Below, one piece after another: positions 28,422-38,034 of a DNA stretch of 64,000 bases. The stretch is from NCBI RefSeq assembly GCF_900112265.1, contig NZ_FOLO01000001.1:269963-333962 (forward strand), written 5' to 3'. Source of the stretch: Pseudoalteromonas denitrificans DSM 6059 (GTDB lineage: Bacteria > Pseudomonadota > Gammaproteobacteria > Enterobacterales > Alteromonadaceae). A program made the position numbers and the translations under genes. Position 1 is the first letter of the stretch; each line of letters opens with the position of its first letter. The notes beneath the pieces were generated by a model. The model worked only from the letters and a program-made list of their open reading frames with translations. It did not search any database and was not told the DNA's origin.

Positions 28422-30362
28422 ATGTCACAAAGTATTTACCCAATTCCATCTTCAATAAAAGAAGCCGCAATAATTAATGAGGCAAAATATCAAGAACTTT
28501 ATAAATGGTCTATTGAAGATCCTGATGCTTTTTGGCAGGAGCAAGGCCAAAGACTTGATTGGTTTCGCCCTTATACTAAAGCAAAAAATACTTCTTTTGA
28601 TAAAGGCCATATTGATATTAAATGGTATGAAGATGGTCAGTTAAATGCTTCTTATAACTGTATAGACCGCCATTTAAAAAATAAGGCTGATAAAGTGGCA
28701 CTTATTTGGGAGGGAGATAACCCTGAGAGTGTAGAGCATATTACATACCAAAAATTACATGATGAGGTCTGTAAACTTGCGAATGGTTTGAGAAAACTTG
28801 GAGTCAAAAAAGGTGACTGTGTTGCTATTTATATGCCTATGACACCACAAGCAATTTATGCAATGCAAGCATGTGCACGTATTGGAGCTGTTCATTCTGT
28901 TGTTTTTGGCGGTTTTTCACCATCCGCAATTGCTGATCGCATTAAAAATTCAAACGCAAAAGTTGTGCTCACTTCCGATCAAGGCCGTCGAGCGGGCAAT
29001 GTTGTGCCGCTTAAAGCAAATGTAGATGAAGCGGTTTCACAGGATTCAGTCACTTCAATTGAACATGTTGTTGTCCATCAATTGACGGGCGGTGAAGTTG
29101 ATTGGAATGAAAAAGATATTTGGTGGCATGACTTAGTTGCCGATGAAGCAACAAGTTGTGAACCTGAGTTAATGGATGCAGAAGATCCATTATTTATTTT
29201 ATATACCTCAGGTTCAACTGGTCAGCCAAAAGGTGTTGTGCATACAACGGGGGGGTATTTAGTCTATACATCTCTGACACATGAGTATGTTTTTGATTTA
29301 AAAGAAGGTGATGTTTTTTGGTGTAGTGCTGATGTGGGTTGGATCACTGGACATAGTTATATCGCATACGGACCACTCGCCAATGGTTGCACGCAAGTAT
29401 TGTTTGAGGGGGTTCCTACTTACCCTTCAGCAGGACGTATGGGTGAAATAGTTGATAAACATAATGTTTCTATTTTATATACTGCACCGACAGCAATTCG
29501 TGCCTTAATGGCTAAAGGTGATGAACCTACAGCTAGTTCAAATCGTGAGAGTCTACGTATTTTAGGATCTGTTGGTGAGCCAATAAATCCAGAAGCCTGG
29601 TCTTGGTATTATGAAAAAATTGGTAATGGAAAATGTCCAATTGTTGATACTTGGTGGCAAACAGAAACTGGAGGTATGATGATCACGCCATTACCCGGTG
29701 CAACCCAAATGAAACCCGGTTCAGCAACACGTCCATTTTTTGGCATTGCACCAGCTTTGTTTGATGCACAAGGAAATGCGCTTGAAGGAGAGGCTGAAGG
29801 TAACTTAGTTATTTTAGATAGTTGGCCTGCGCAGGCTCGCACCGTTTATGGCGATCATGAAAGGTTTGAACAAACTTATTTTTCTGCTTATCCGGGTGTT
29901 TATTTTACGGGTGATGGCTGTCGTCGCGATGAAGACGGTTATTACTGGATCACAGGTCGTGTTGATGATGTGTTGAATGTTTCAGGTCATCGTTTAGGAA
30001 CTGCTGAAATTGAAAGTGCGTTGGTTGCGCATACAGCTGTAGCTGAAGCTGCTGTGGTTGGTTATCCTCATGAAATAAAAGGACAGGGAATTTATGTTTA
30101 TCTTACACCGAATGATGGCATTACTATTACGGATGAACTAACAAAAGAAGTTCGAAATCATGTACGTAAAGAACTTAGTCCGATAGCATCTCCTGATATG
30201 ATTCAATGGTCGCCGGGTTTACCTAAAACGCGATCGGGTAAAATTATGCGACGAATTTTACGAAAAATAGCTGCAAATGAACATCAACAGCTAGGAGATA
30301 CTTCTACGCTTGCTGATCCAACGGTAGTTGAAGAGTTAATCGAAAACCGCCTTAACTGTTAG
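28422..30362 (+). CDS. acs: Acetyl-CoA synthetase (AMP-forming)
   Basis: Acs activates acetate to acetyl-CoA through acetyl-AMP. The 646-residue length fits the family. Visible: the A3-type P-loop [16 protein letters not shown], the WWQTETGG motif, the hinge-region [26 protein letters not shown], and the C-terminal [11 protein letters not shown] with the catalytic lysine at residue 607. That lysine is the usual target of Pat-type acetyltransferases, and one such gene lies 1.8 kb downstream. GGGAAAC precedes the ATG. A hairpin separates it from the CrbR-like regulator. Confidence 0.97.
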   Translation: MSQSIYPIPSSIKEAAIINEAKYQELYKWSIEDPDAFWQEQGQRLDWFRPYTKAKNTSFDKGHIDIKWYEDGQLNASYNCIDRHLKNKADKVALIWEGDNPESVEHITYQKLHDEVCKLANGLRKLGVKKGDCVAIYMPMTPQAIYAMQACARIGAVHSVVFGGFSPSAIADRIKNSNAKVVLTSDQGRRAGNVVPLKANVDEAVSQDSVTSIEHVVVHQLTGGEVDWNEKDIWWHDLVADEATSCEPELMDAEDPLFILYTSGSTGQPKGVVHTTGGYLVYTSLTHEYVFDLKEGDVFWCSADVGWITGHSYIAYGPLANGCTQVLFEGVPTYPSAGRMGEIVDKHNVSILYTAPTAIRALMAKGDEPTASSNRESLRILGSVGEPINPEAWSWYYEKIGNGKCPIVDTWWQTETGGMMITPLPGATQMKPGSATRPFFGIAPALFDAQGNALEGEAEGNLVILDSWPAQARTVYGDHERFEQTYFSAYPGVYFTGDGCRRDEDGYYWITGRVDDVLNVSGHRLGTAEIESALVAHTAVAEAAVVGYPHEIKGQGIYVYLTPNDGITITDELTKEVRNHVRKELSPIASPDMIQWSPGLPKTRSGKIMRRILRKIAANEHQQLGDTSTLADPTVVEELIENRLNC

Positions 30363-30391
30363 TTGCTTGGAATTATTGTCATCATTAATGT

Positions 30392-30421
30392 AATGGCTGT
30401 TATAAGATAACAGTCATTTTT
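30392..30421 (+). terminator. Hairpin between acs and the CrbR-like gene
   Basis: 12-bp stem (30392-30403 and 30407-30418, one G-T wobble) with a 3-nt AAG loop, followed by TTTT and directly by the AGGAG ribosome site of the next gene. It may terminate or partly attenuate acs transcription before crbR. Confidence 0.7.
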
Positions 30422-30432
30422 AGGAGTAGAGT

Positions 30433-31083
30433 ATGAACAAATTTTTGATAGCAGATGATCATCCTTTGTTTCGTGAGGCTTTAAAAAGCTCGCTACAAAA
30501 TACTTTTAGTGAGTTAACTGTATTTGAGTCTGATAATTTCAAATCGACACTTAAATTATTAGACAAAGAAGATGAACTGGATTTATTGTTATTAGATTTA
30601 CATATGCCAGGTAATGATGATTTATATGGTTTAATCAAAATCAGAGAAGAGTACCCTGAGTTACCTATCGCAGTTGTTTCCGGTAGTGAAGAGCTAACAA
30701 TTGTATCAAAAGTAATGGGGTATGGTGCTTTAGGGTATATTCCTAAGTCCTCATCAGCTACAGAAATTGCTGCTGCAATTAGAGAGATATTAGAAGGTGA
30801 AACTTGGCTACCTGAGACAATGAAAGATAAGGTAAACCAGTTATCAGGTGACGAAGTTGAAGTTGCGACACAAGTTGCATCCTTAACGCCTCAGCAGTAT
30901 AAAGTATTAAGCTATTTACATGAGGGCTTACTCAATAAACAAATCGCATATGAATTGAATATTTCAGAGGCAACGGTAAAGGCCCATATAACCGCAATTT
31001 TTAGAAAATTAGGCGTTTATAATCGTACACAAGCGGTTTTAATTGCTTCAAAATTACAATTAGAATCACCAGTGGAAGGATAA
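30433..31083 (+). CDS. crbR: LuxR-type response regulator, CrbR/ErdR-like
   Basis: The 216-residue protein has a receiver domain (Asp55 in LLLLDLHMPG) and a C-terminal LuxR HTH (LTPQQYKVLSYLHEGLLNKQ, then LNISEATVKAHITAIFRKLG). In Vibrio and Shewanella, CrbR activates acs and is phosphorylated by the transporter-like kinase CrbS. Position right after acs and the presence of a CrbS-like kinase at 61724 support this reading; sequence identity to known CrbR could not be measured. If correct, it would control the gene upstream of it. Strong ribosome site (AGGAG). Nothing else follows for 190 bp. Confidence 0.75.
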   Translation: MNKFLIADDHPLFREALKSSLQNTFSELTVFESDNFKSTLKLLDKEDELDLLLLDLHMPGNDDLYGLIKIREEYPELPIAVVSGSEELTIVSKVMGYGALGYIPKSSSATEIAAAIREILEGETWLPETMKDKVNQLSGDEVEVATQVASLTPQQYKVLSYLHEGLLNKQIAYELNISEATVKAHITAIFRKLGVYNRTQAVLIASKLQLESPVEG

Positions 31084-31273
31084 AAAGATCATTACTGACA
31101 GTTACTAAAACCCGGTTAACTATCAATATTTTTTAGAGGGATTTATTGCAACATCCATGTGGCAACTGTTTTACTTTTAGAGATAACAATATAGTGTATT
31201 CATATTTAAGCTGCGGTCATTACTTTTAAGCAGGTTATGCCTATAAGTGCTTAGTTGTGAATTTATAGCTGTG

Positions 31274-32107
31274 CTATTTAAATACAACCGTTTTATTTCC
31301 ATTGACAAAAAGCCTGTGTTCACTGGCAAGTTGTAAAGCTTTACAAAATACTGTTTTTTCTACATCACGGCCTAACCTAGCAAGCGACTCAGCATCATCA
31401 TCATGTGTTACATGAATAACATCTTGTAAAATAATAGGACCTTCGTCTAGTTCATCGGTAACATAGTGCGCGGTTGCACCAATCATTTTTACACCGCGTT
31501 CGTAGGCTTGTTGATAGGGCTTAGCACCTATGAATGCAGGTAAAAAGGAGTGGTGAATGTTAATTATTTTGCCACTAAAACGTTTTACAAAATCACTACT
31601 TAAGATACGCATATATTTAGCTAAACCTATAATATCAGGTTTATAAGCTTCTATTTGCTTTGCAACGGCTTCGTCATGTTGTTCACGTGTTAAACCTTGA
31701 TGACTTATAAAATGATAAGGAACATTAAAGCCCTTAGCTAAAGGTTCAAGAGTTTGATAATTAGAGATTACAGCTACAATTTCTATATTTAATGCATTTT
31801 CAAAATACTTAAGTAAAACGCCACCTAAACAATGTGCTTCTTTGGTAGCAAGTAAAACAATACGCATTTTTTCTTGACCAATTAAACCTAGGTTACAATC
31901 TTTAGGTAGTTGTGCTTTCAACTCTTCAAGAAAATTGACTTTGGTAAAGTCACCTTGAAGTTCAGTACGCATAAAAAAGCGTTCATTGATGTTATCTACA
32001 AACTCATCGTTTTTAATAATATTGAGTTTATGTTCATAACAAAGCCCTGTGATTTTAGCTATTAAGCCTTTTTCATCCGGACAATCTGTAAGTAGTACTT
32101 TTTTCAC
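31274..32107 (-). CDS. purU: Formyltetrahydrofolate deformylase
   Basis: PurU hydrolyses 10-formyl-THF to formate and THF, feeding formate to purine synthesis and balancing one-carbon pools. The 277 residues contain an ACT-type N-terminal domain (LTDCPDEKGLIAKITGLCYE) and a formyl transferase domain with the catalytic-area segment INIHHSFLPAF and the substrate loop GATAHYVTDELDEGPII. Length fits E. coli PurU (280). It lies downstream of the pat gene on the same strand with a 98-bp gap that holds a possible terminator. Confidence 0.95.
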   Translation of the reverse strand: MKKVLLTDCPDEKGLIAKITGLCYEHKLNIIKNDEFVDNINERFFMRTELQGDFTKVNFLEELKAQLPKDCNLGLIGQEKMRIVLLATKEAHCLGGVLLKYFENALNIEIVAVISNYQTLEPLAKGFNVPYHFISHQGLTREQHDEAVAKQIEAYKPDIIGLAKYMRILSSDFVKRFSGKIINIHHSFLPAFIGAKPYQQAYERGVKMIGATAHYVTDELDEGPIILQDVIHVTHDDDAESLARLGRDVEKTVFCKALQLASEHRLFVNGNKTVVFK

Positions 32108-32123
32108 TTCATTCCCCTTTATA

Positions 32124-32160
32124 AATTCAAATAACTTTACTGGGTTTTGTTATCTGAATT
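32124..32160 (-). terminator. Possible terminator after the pat gene
   Basis: A 12-bp inverted repeat with one mismatch (32124-32135 and 32149-32160), 13-nt loop, between the pat gene and purU. The T run on the minus strand is weak, so this is only a candidate. Confidence 0.4.
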
Positions 32161-32205
32161 AAACAGTTTGACATTATTTGATAAAGAGAAAACGAATGGA
32201 AGTGT

Positions 32206-34878
32206 TTATTTCATAATTTTTAAATTCATTGTAACAGTGCCTTCTTCGAAGTCTCTAGCGACTTTAAATCCAAGTTTTCTAGCAAGTTCTATCATGCCAT
32301 TGTTTTCAGGTAAGGTAATACCTGTTACTAAACCAACACCTTGTTGTTTGCAATGATCTATTGCGCTTTGTAATAAAATTTGACCCAAACCTAATCCTTG
32401 TTGGTCTGAGCGAATCACTATGGCAAATTCAGCCTCTAAATTATCAGGATCCATGAGCACTCGTGATACGCCTAAGGTGTACGCTTTACCTGCTATGTGT
32501 TTTGATACAATAAACGCCATCTCTCGGTCATAATCAATTTGAGTCATTTTTGCTAATTGGTCATGGCTAAATTCTGGGAGTTCACCAAAAAAACGTTTAT
32601 ATCTATCTTCTTTATCAAGTGCTAAATCAAAATCTCTATGAGATGATTCATCTTCAGGTTTTATTGGTCTAAGTAAGGCTTGAGATCCATCTTTGAGAGT
32701 GATTTGTTTTTCTAAGTCTTTAGGATAAGGGCGAACAGATAATCGCTTTACACCTACTTTTTGTTGATATTTTGTGAGTTGTATAACAGCATCAAGCACT
32801 AAAAACTTACCACCGCTGGCAAGTACAGGGTTTAATTCAATGCTTTGAATATCGCTTTGGTCAACGATGAGCTGTGATACACGGGTGAGTAAGGCACATA
32901 AAGTATATTTATCAATTTTATCTGGTAAATGTTTTTCTTTTATTAGACCTTTGTCTTGTGCTGATGCAATGAGGTATTTGGCTAAGTTCATATTTAATGG
33001 AGGTAATGCAACAGCAGCCTGAGCGTAGTTTAATCCTGTGCCTGATTCTCCAAGTAAAATGACAGGGCCAAAATTAGGGTCTGTTTTTACTGCTATTCGT
33101 AATTCTTGAGCGCCAGCCCTTGGCGCCATTTTTTGCAGTGAAAAACCTTCAATACAGGCATTCGGATAAGTTTTTTTGATTCTTAATAGCATTGCAAATG
33201 CGGTTTGCTCTACTTCATCTGGATCGTTTAGGTTAAGTACGACACCGCCAACATCTGATTTTGATGAAATGCTGGGACTTATTAATTTTAAAGCAATTGG
33301 AAACCCCATTGTTATAGCTTGTTCTTTTGCATCTGTTGGTGTTAAAGCCGATTTTGTATCTATGGTATTAATACAGTAATGCTCTAATATATCTCGGGAT
33401 TGATGTGTTGATAAATAACGTTCTTTTTTTAATAAATGTGCATCAATTATGTTTTGTACTATTTTTGGTTCATTATTGAGTGATTCTAATAATGATTCTG
33501 GGGTTTGTGTCAAATGCTTTTGATTTCGTCTGTACTGAATAAGGTGCATAAAAGCACCGACAGCACCTTCAGGTGTTCTATAAGTTGGTATACTGCCTTG
33601 ACTACAAATTTTTCTGGCGCCGAAAGCGGCTTTTTCCCCCATAAAATTAGTTAATACATATGGCCTTTGCATTTTTGGAATTTTATTAACAGTATCAACA
33701 ATAATATTTGCATAATCCTCACCGGGAGCCAATGCCGATGGACTGTGTAATATGAGTAGGTTTTCAACTTCAGGAGCTTTAAGTAATACTTCTAAAGCTT
33801 GTTGATAGCGTTCGGGGTCTGAATCGCCACATATATCAACAGGGTTGCTAGCCATATCTTCTTGTGGCACCACTTTGTTTAATAATGTAATTGTATCGTC
33901 AGTTAGTTGGGCTAATTTACCAGAAGCGAGTGTTAAGCTGTCAACCGCCATGACACCAGGACCTGTGCCATTTGTTAAAATTGTTAGTTGTTCACGTTTT
34001 AATAATTTAGGATGTAATGCTAATGTTTGTGTCGCGGTGAATAATTCACGTAAATCATTTACTCGCAAGATCCCTGCTCTTTGGAACATAGCATCATATA
34101 CGGTATCAGAGCTGTTATTATCTCCTGTTATATGTTGAGTTACTAAAGCCCCTACTTGTGTTTTCCCAGTTTTTATAGCTATAACTGGTTTATTAATAGC
34201 AGCAGCTCTTGCGGCTGAAATAAATTTACGAGAATCTTTGATATTATCTATATAAAGCAAAATAGCCTGAGTTTTGGCATCTCGACCTAAAAAATCAATT
34301 AGTTGGGTAAAGCCTATATTGATGCAATCCCCAACAGAAATAAAATATGAAAATCCAATATCTTTATTTTGCGCCCAGTCTAAAATAGTTGAACACACTG
34401 ATGCGGATTGGGAAATAAAAGCAATGTTTCCTTTTGAAGCTGTAGTATGAGAAAGGCTTGCATTTAAACCTATACTTGGAACGAGTAAACCCAAACTATT
34501 TGCGCCTAAAATGCTCACACCAGCTTCTTTTGCGACTGACTTTAATTGATGTTTATCTTCTGTTTTGAAACCTGAGGCTATTAAAATTGCATATTTACAG
34601 CCTTTCTCCCCCAACTCTTTTATTAGCTTAAATGATAAAGATTTATTGGTGCATAAAATAGCAAGATCAGGTATTTGTGGTAAAGATTCGATTGTAGGGT
34701 AGGCTAATACACCATGCACTGCTTTATATTTAAGTGAAACTGGCATAATTGGGCCACTAAAACCACCTTGTAATAGATTTCTAATAACAACAAAACCAGA
34801 ACGATTAGCTTTATTTGAAGCGCCAATAACAGCAACAGATTTAGGGTTAAAAAATTGGCTGATGCGTTTTATGGTCAT
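32206..34878 (-). CDS. patZ: Protein lysine acetyltransferase, acyl-CoA synthetase/GNAT type (Pat)
   Basis: Pat-type enzymes acetylate the catalytic lysine of Acs and switch it off. The 890-residue protein has the same build as E. coli YfiQ (886): CoA-binding domain (KSVAVIGASNKANRSGF), an NDP-forming synthetase-like middle, and a C-terminal GNAT domain (MTQIDYDREMAF, then RSDQQGLGLGQILLQ). Family landmarks RTPEGAVGAFMHLIQYRRNQ and ELRIAVKTDPNFGPVILLGE are clear. A histidine in TQHITGDNNSSD sits where phosphohistidine synthetases have SHTGALAGSD. The gene lies about 1.8 kb from acs. A 16-bp hairpin is upstream of its start. I am confident of the family; the Acs target is an inference. Confidence 0.9.
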   Translation of the reverse strand: MTIKRISQFFNPKSVAVIGASNKANRSGFVVIRNLLQGGFSGPIMPVSLKYKAVHGVLAYPTIESLPQIPDLAILCTNKSLSFKLIKELGEKGCKYAILIASGFKTEDKHQLKSVAKEAGVSILGANSLGLLVPSIGLNASLSHTTASKGNIAFISQSASVCSTILDWAQNKDIGFSYFISVGDCINIGFTQLIDFLGRDAKTQAILLYIDNIKDSRKFISAARAAAINKPVIAIKTGKTQVGALVTQHITGDNNSSDTVYDAMFQRAGILRVNDLRELFTATQTLALHPKLLKREQLTILTNGTGPGVMAVDSLTLASGKLAQLTDDTITLLNKVVPQEDMASNPVDICGDSDPERYQQALEVLLKAPEVENLLILHSPSALAPGEDYANIIVDTVNKIPKMQRPYVLTNFMGEKAAFGARKICSQGSIPTYRTPEGAVGAFMHLIQYRRNQKHLTQTPESLLESLNNEPKIVQNIIDAHLLKKERYLSTHQSRDILEHYCINTIDTKSALTPTDAKEQAITMGFPIALKLISPSISSKSDVGGVVLNLNDPDEVEQTAFAMLLRIKKTYPNACIEGFSLQKMAPRAGAQELRIAVKTDPNFGPVILLGESGTGLNYAQAAVALPPLNMNLAKYLIASAQDKGLIKEKHLPDKIDKYTLCALLTRVSQLIVDQSDIQSIELNPVLASGGKFLVLDAVIQLTKYQQKVGVKRLSVRPYPKDLEKQITLKDGSQALLRPIKPEDESSHRDFDLALDKEDRYKRFFGELPEFSHDQLAKMTQIDYDREMAFIVSKHIAGKAYTLGVSRVLMDPDNLEAEFAIVIRSDQQGLGLGQILLQSAIDHCKQQGVGLVTGITLPENNGMIELARKLGFKVARDFEEGTVTMNLKIMK

Positions 34879-34947
34879 ATTTATTTTGCCTTATCAGGAG
34901 ATTAGCACTTTGTTTGTACTTTACTGTGATTGGGATAAATTTGCGAT

Positions 34948-34983
34948 ATTATGAGATATATACTTTGGTATATATCTCATAAT
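34948..34983. repeat. Perfect 16-bp hairpin in a divergent promoter region
   Basis: ATTATGAGATATATAC (34948-34963) / GTATATATCTCATAAT (34968-34983), loop TTTG. It is 70 bp before the pat start and 135 bp before the cupin start, so it is not in a normal terminator position. It may be an operator or a structured 5' leader; no known site was recognised. Confidence 0.6.
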
Positions 34984-35117
34984 TTAAAATCCGTACCTTA
35001 TCGAGTAAAGTTCTACATTCATTTTAGTTTATTTCATTCAATAGTTGATTTGATTTAGAGCAATACTTAGGTATGCTAACGAATAATTTTTGATTAAGTA
35101 AAAGGTTTGAGGAAAGC

Positions 35118-35492
35118 ATGACGTTAATGTTTATATGTGCTGCAATGGGCGCTTCAATTATGAACCTAGAGACAATTGTTTCTCAAAGTGATAAAGATAA
35201 GTTATCTATCACACCATTAGGGAGTGATATTCATGCCAGTGAATATTTAATTTCCATTGCTGAACAAGTCCCTTTACATATTCATAAATATCACACTGAA
35301 ATTATTTATGTGATTGATGGGGAAGGTGATATGACTATAAATGATAAAGTAAAGAAAGTTAAAAAAGGGGATTACATTCGAGTACCTGAAAATACAATTC
35401 ATGGTGTAAAAGTGACTTCTCTTAAACCATTAAAAGTTTTATCGGTGCAAACGCCAGAATATAAAGGTCAAGATAAACATTTAGTGGAATAA
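35118..35492 (+). CDS. Cupin-domain protein
   Basis: The 124-residue protein has a short hydrophobic N-terminus (MTLMFICAAMGASIM) and a single cupin domain. The metal-type motif is visible as PLHIHKYHTEIIYVIDGEGD, followed by GDYIRVPENTIHGV. Such domains bind a metal and a small ligand or act as sugar isomerases; the function here is unknown. The ATG at 35118 follows GAGGAAAG. It shares an operon with the SIMPL protein 4 bp downstream. Secretion is possible but the signal is weak. Confidence 0.75.
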   Translation: MTLMFICAAMGASIMNLETIVSQSDKDKLSITPLGSDIHASEYLISIAEQVPLHIHKYHTEIIYVIDGEGDMTINDKVKKVKKGDYIRVPENTIHGVKVTSLKPLKVLSVQTPEYKGQDKHLVE

Positions 35493-35496
35493 AATT

Positions 35497-36216
35497 ATGA
35501 TTCAAACTTCACGTTTAAACAGTATTGTTATAGGTATTTCTTTGGTTATAGGCTTAATTGGTTTAGGTCTATCAATCAAAAGTGGCTTATTAGCATTTAA
35601 ATCACTTGAGCGTTCTGTAATAGTTAAAGGATTAGCGGAACAAGTTGTTGATGCTGACACCGTTATTTGGCCAATCAAGTTTTCTGATGCAGGCAATGAT
35701 CTTGCAAGTTTAATAACCTCTGTACAAGAAAAAAATACTAGCGTGATTGCATTTCTAAAACTCCACGGTTTTGATGATGATGAAATTACAATCGGGACGC
35801 AAACGGTACATGATAAACTTGCGACTGAATATTCAAACAACCAAGGTTTTAAATTTCGTTATACGGTTGAGTCTTCCTTATCTGTTTACTCTCATTCGAC
35901 AGCAAAGGTTTTGAATGCCAGCTCAAAAATGAGCGAATTGGCAAAGCAAAATATCGTCATGTTAAGACAAGATTATAATAATAGATTAGAGTTTTTATTT
36001 ACTAAACTTAACGATATCAAACCACAAATGGTTCAAACAGCGACACAAAAAGCGCGAGAAGTTGCACAAAAATTTGCATCTGATTCAAAGTCTAAATTAG
36101 GAAAAATAAAGTCTGCAAAGCAGGGGCAGTTCACAATTTCAGACAGAGATTCTAATACGCCTCATATTAAAAAAGTGCGAGTTGTATCAACAATTGAATA
36201 CTACTTATCAGATTAA
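35497..36216 (+). CDS. SIMPL (DUF541) domain periplasmic protein
   Basis: The 239-residue protein has an uncleaved or cleaved N-terminal helix (IVIGISLVIGLIGLGLSI) and then a SIMPL domain (..VIVKGLAEQVVDADTVIWPI.., TAKVLNASSKM..AKQNIVM, KAREVAQKFASDSKSKLGKI). SIMPL proteins form oligomeric assemblies in the cell envelope; their role is poorly known. It is directly coupled to the upstream cupin gene. Its ribosome site GGAATAA overlaps the end of that gene. No other domain is visible. Confidence 0.8.
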   Translation: MIQTSRLNSIVIGISLVIGLIGLGLSIKSGLLAFKSLERSVIVKGLAEQVVDADTVIWPIKFSDAGNDLASLITSVQEKNTSVIAFLKLHGFDDDEITIGTQTVHDKLATEYSNNQGFKFRYTVESSLSVYSHSTAKVLNASSKMSELAKQNIVMLRQDYNNRLEFLFTKLNDIKPQMVQTATQKAREVAQKFASDSKSKLGKIKSAKQGQFTISDRDSNTPHIKKVRVVSTIEYYLSD

Positions 36217-36414
36217 GAGTATTAATTTTAGCTTTAAGATTAAATTATAAATACATTTTTTGAGTAATTTCTTAAAAACTGTCATTTTTGTTAGGTTTTT
36301 AACTCTAATTTGACATGTAGCAATAATTACGCTTTCTTTTAGTGTCGCTATCGTTAAAATACATGGCTTAGCCAAAATAAATGGCACTCGTTTTTTTCCC
36401 TATGGAGCTCTCAA

Positions 36415-36975
36415 ATGTCTGATAAACGATTTATTACAGCACAGCAGCTGTTAGAAGATTCGTTCCGTGTTGCTGCACAAGTTTATGATGATGGATTTCG
36501 TCCTGATTTTATCATTGGTATTTGGCGAGGTGGTGCTCCAATTGGTATTGCTGTACAAGAGTATTATGATTTTAAAGGTGTTGAAACAGACCACATTGCT
36601 GTGCGTACCTCTTCTTATTATGGTATCGGAAAACAATCAAAAAATATAAAAGTACATGGCTTACATTATATCGTTGAAAATGCGAATGCGGGCGATAAAT
36701 TGTTAATTGTTGATGATGTTTTTGACTCTGGGCGTAGTATTGTTGCTTTAAAAGCCGAGCTTAAAAAATTAATGCGCTTAAATATGCCTACCGATGTACG
36801 CATTGCTTGTCCATATTACAAGCCTAAAAATTCAAAAGTAGATATTGTGCCAGATTATTTTATTCATGACTCTGAAGAGTGGCTTGTTTTTCCTCATGAA
36901 TTATCAGGTTTAACTCCGGATGAAATTCTTGAAGGAAAAACTGATTTAACCAATATTAAAGATCTATTGGTATAA
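36415..36975 (+). CDS. Phosphoribosyltransferase (type I PRTase)
   Basis: The 186-residue protein has the PRPP-binding motif LLIVDDVFDSGRS and the N-terminal RPDFIIGIWRGGAPIG, typical of purine salvage PRTases (hypoxanthine or xanthine-guanine type). Which base it uses is not clear; the C-terminal part (PDYFIHDSEEWLVFPHE) resembles the Xpt/Gpt-like group. The ribosome site GGAGC precedes the ATG. The 198-bp upstream gap probably holds its promoter (TTGACA at 36310-36315, no good -10 found). It stands alone and ends at a hairpin. Confidence 0.85.
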   Translation: MSDKRFITAQQLLEDSFRVAAQVYDDGFRPDFIIGIWRGGAPIGIAVQEYYDFKGVETDHIAVRTSSYYGIGKQSKNIKVHGLHYIVENANAGDKLLIVDDVFDSGRSIVALKAELKKLMRLNMPTDVRIACPYYKPKNSKVDIVPDYFIHDSEEWLVFPHELSGLTPDEILEGKTDLTNIKDLLV

Positions 36976-36985
36976 TCTCAGTTTT

Positions 36986-37032
36986 AATCACTAATTTAGA
37001 ATGTTTTAACCTTTTAAATTAGTGATTTATTT
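36986..37032. terminator. Bidirectional terminator
   Basis: A 13-bp perfect stem (AATCACTAATTTA 36986-36998 / TAAATTAGTGATT 37015-37027), loop of 16 nt, then TATTTTTG. It sits at the meeting point of the convergent phosphoribosyltransferase and Crp/Fnr genes and overlaps the stop of the latter. Confidence 0.65.
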
Positions 37033-37683
37033 TTGATGAAAGTGCTCAATAAATTCACTTAACTTGATTTCATCTAAAGGCTTTAGCCCTTTGTCTGTAC
37101 GCTCTATCAGCTTTTGTTCTACAAGTTCCGTTACAACTCTTCTATAAGCACGCTCGGTTGTCGCAAAACGTTCTGCTTCTGCACTCACCGTCGGGTAAGG
37201 GCGTAAAACTATGGGACTGGTATTTTGGTGACGTGATAAACAATCTTTTGCTATATTGTAACTCAAAGGAAGTAACAGCTTATCGAGATTAATTTGATGG
37301 TTTTCTAAAAATTTTGCAGCGACAGTTTGTGCCGTATATAAACATAGTTCTGGCTTTTGTAAAAGAATAGTTTGCCAGTGTTTAAAGTCAATTAAGTGAT
37401 AATGAACATCAGTTTGACAAGTAACTGTATAAATACAAGGTTTCGCATTAAGAGCCTCAATTTCGCCAATTAAAGTATAATTGCAATCAAGTTGCCCTAA
37501 TAATAAACGCCTACCATTGCCTACATCATAACTAAAAGAGACTGTACCAGATTTTACTAATAATAATTTAGTTAATGGTTGGTCTTGATTTAGTAGGCTA
37601 GCCCCTTTTTCTTGATGATACTCTTTGTCAGCAAAGGTCAGTAATTGCTCTATCAAATTAGCGGAAAAATGGTATTGAAACAT
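37027..37683 (-). CDS. Crp/Fnr-family transcriptional regulator
   Basis: The 218-residue protein has a cyclic-nucleotide-binding-like domain (LTKLLLVKSGTVSFSYDVGN, then LIGEIEALNAKPCIYTVTC) and a C-terminal HTH (ATTERAYRRVVTELVEQKLI). The position that contacts cAMP in Crp (an RxS or RT motif) is not present, and no Fnr-type N-terminal cysteine cluster is seen. It resembles E. coli YeiL in size and in NGRRLLLGQLDCNYTLIGEI. Ligand and targets are unknown. It converges with the phosphoribosyltransferase gene. Confidence 0.85.
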   Translation of the reverse strand: MFQYHFSANLIEQLLTFADKEYHQEKGASLLNQDQPLTKLLLVKSGTVSFSYDVGNGRRLLLGQLDCNYTLIGEIEALNAKPCIYTVTCQTDVHYHLIDFKHWQTILLQKPELCLYTAQTVAAKFLENHQINLDKLLLPLSYNIAKDCLSRHQNTSPIVLRPYPTVSAEAERFATTERAYRRVVTELVEQKLIERTDKGLKPLDEIKLSEFIEHFHQK

Positions 37684-37797
37684 AGCTTAGCCTGAGTGTA
37701 TTTTTATAATTATGGCTTCGGACAAATGTCCTTCAAGATAAAAGCCTAAAGATTTTAATATATTTTATCGATTATACGCGTTTAATTGGGGATTCAT

Positions 37798-38034
37798 ATG
37801 TCTTGGGATTATTTAGGTTATTTAGCTTCTGTTTTTTTAGTGATGTCCCTTATGATGACTGATGTTATTAAACTACGTTGGTTTAATTTAGTTGGGTGCT
37901 TAACCTTTGCTATATACGGTGTTGTAATTATGGCCTGGCCTGTTGCATTAACAAATGCTGTATTATCACTTGTTAATGCGTATCAGATAGTTAAATTAAA
38001 TCGTGCTAATACTGAGTTAGCAGCTAGTTGCTAA
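37798..38034 (+). CDS. Small YgjV-like inner-membrane protein
   Basis: The 78-residue protein has three hydrophobic segments (LGYLASVFLVMSLMM, LVGCLTFAIYGVVIMAW, LTNAVLSLVNAYQIV) and resembles the short Imp-YgjV-like proteins. I chose the ATG at 37798 because GGGGA lies just before it, rather than the in-frame TTG at 37786. Function is unknown. Its last 11 bp overlap the convergent amidohydrolase gene. Confidence 0.6.
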   Translation: MSWDYLGYLASVFLVMSLMMTDVIKLRWFNLVGCLTFAIYGVVIMAWPVALTNAVLSLVNAYQIVKLNRANTELAASC

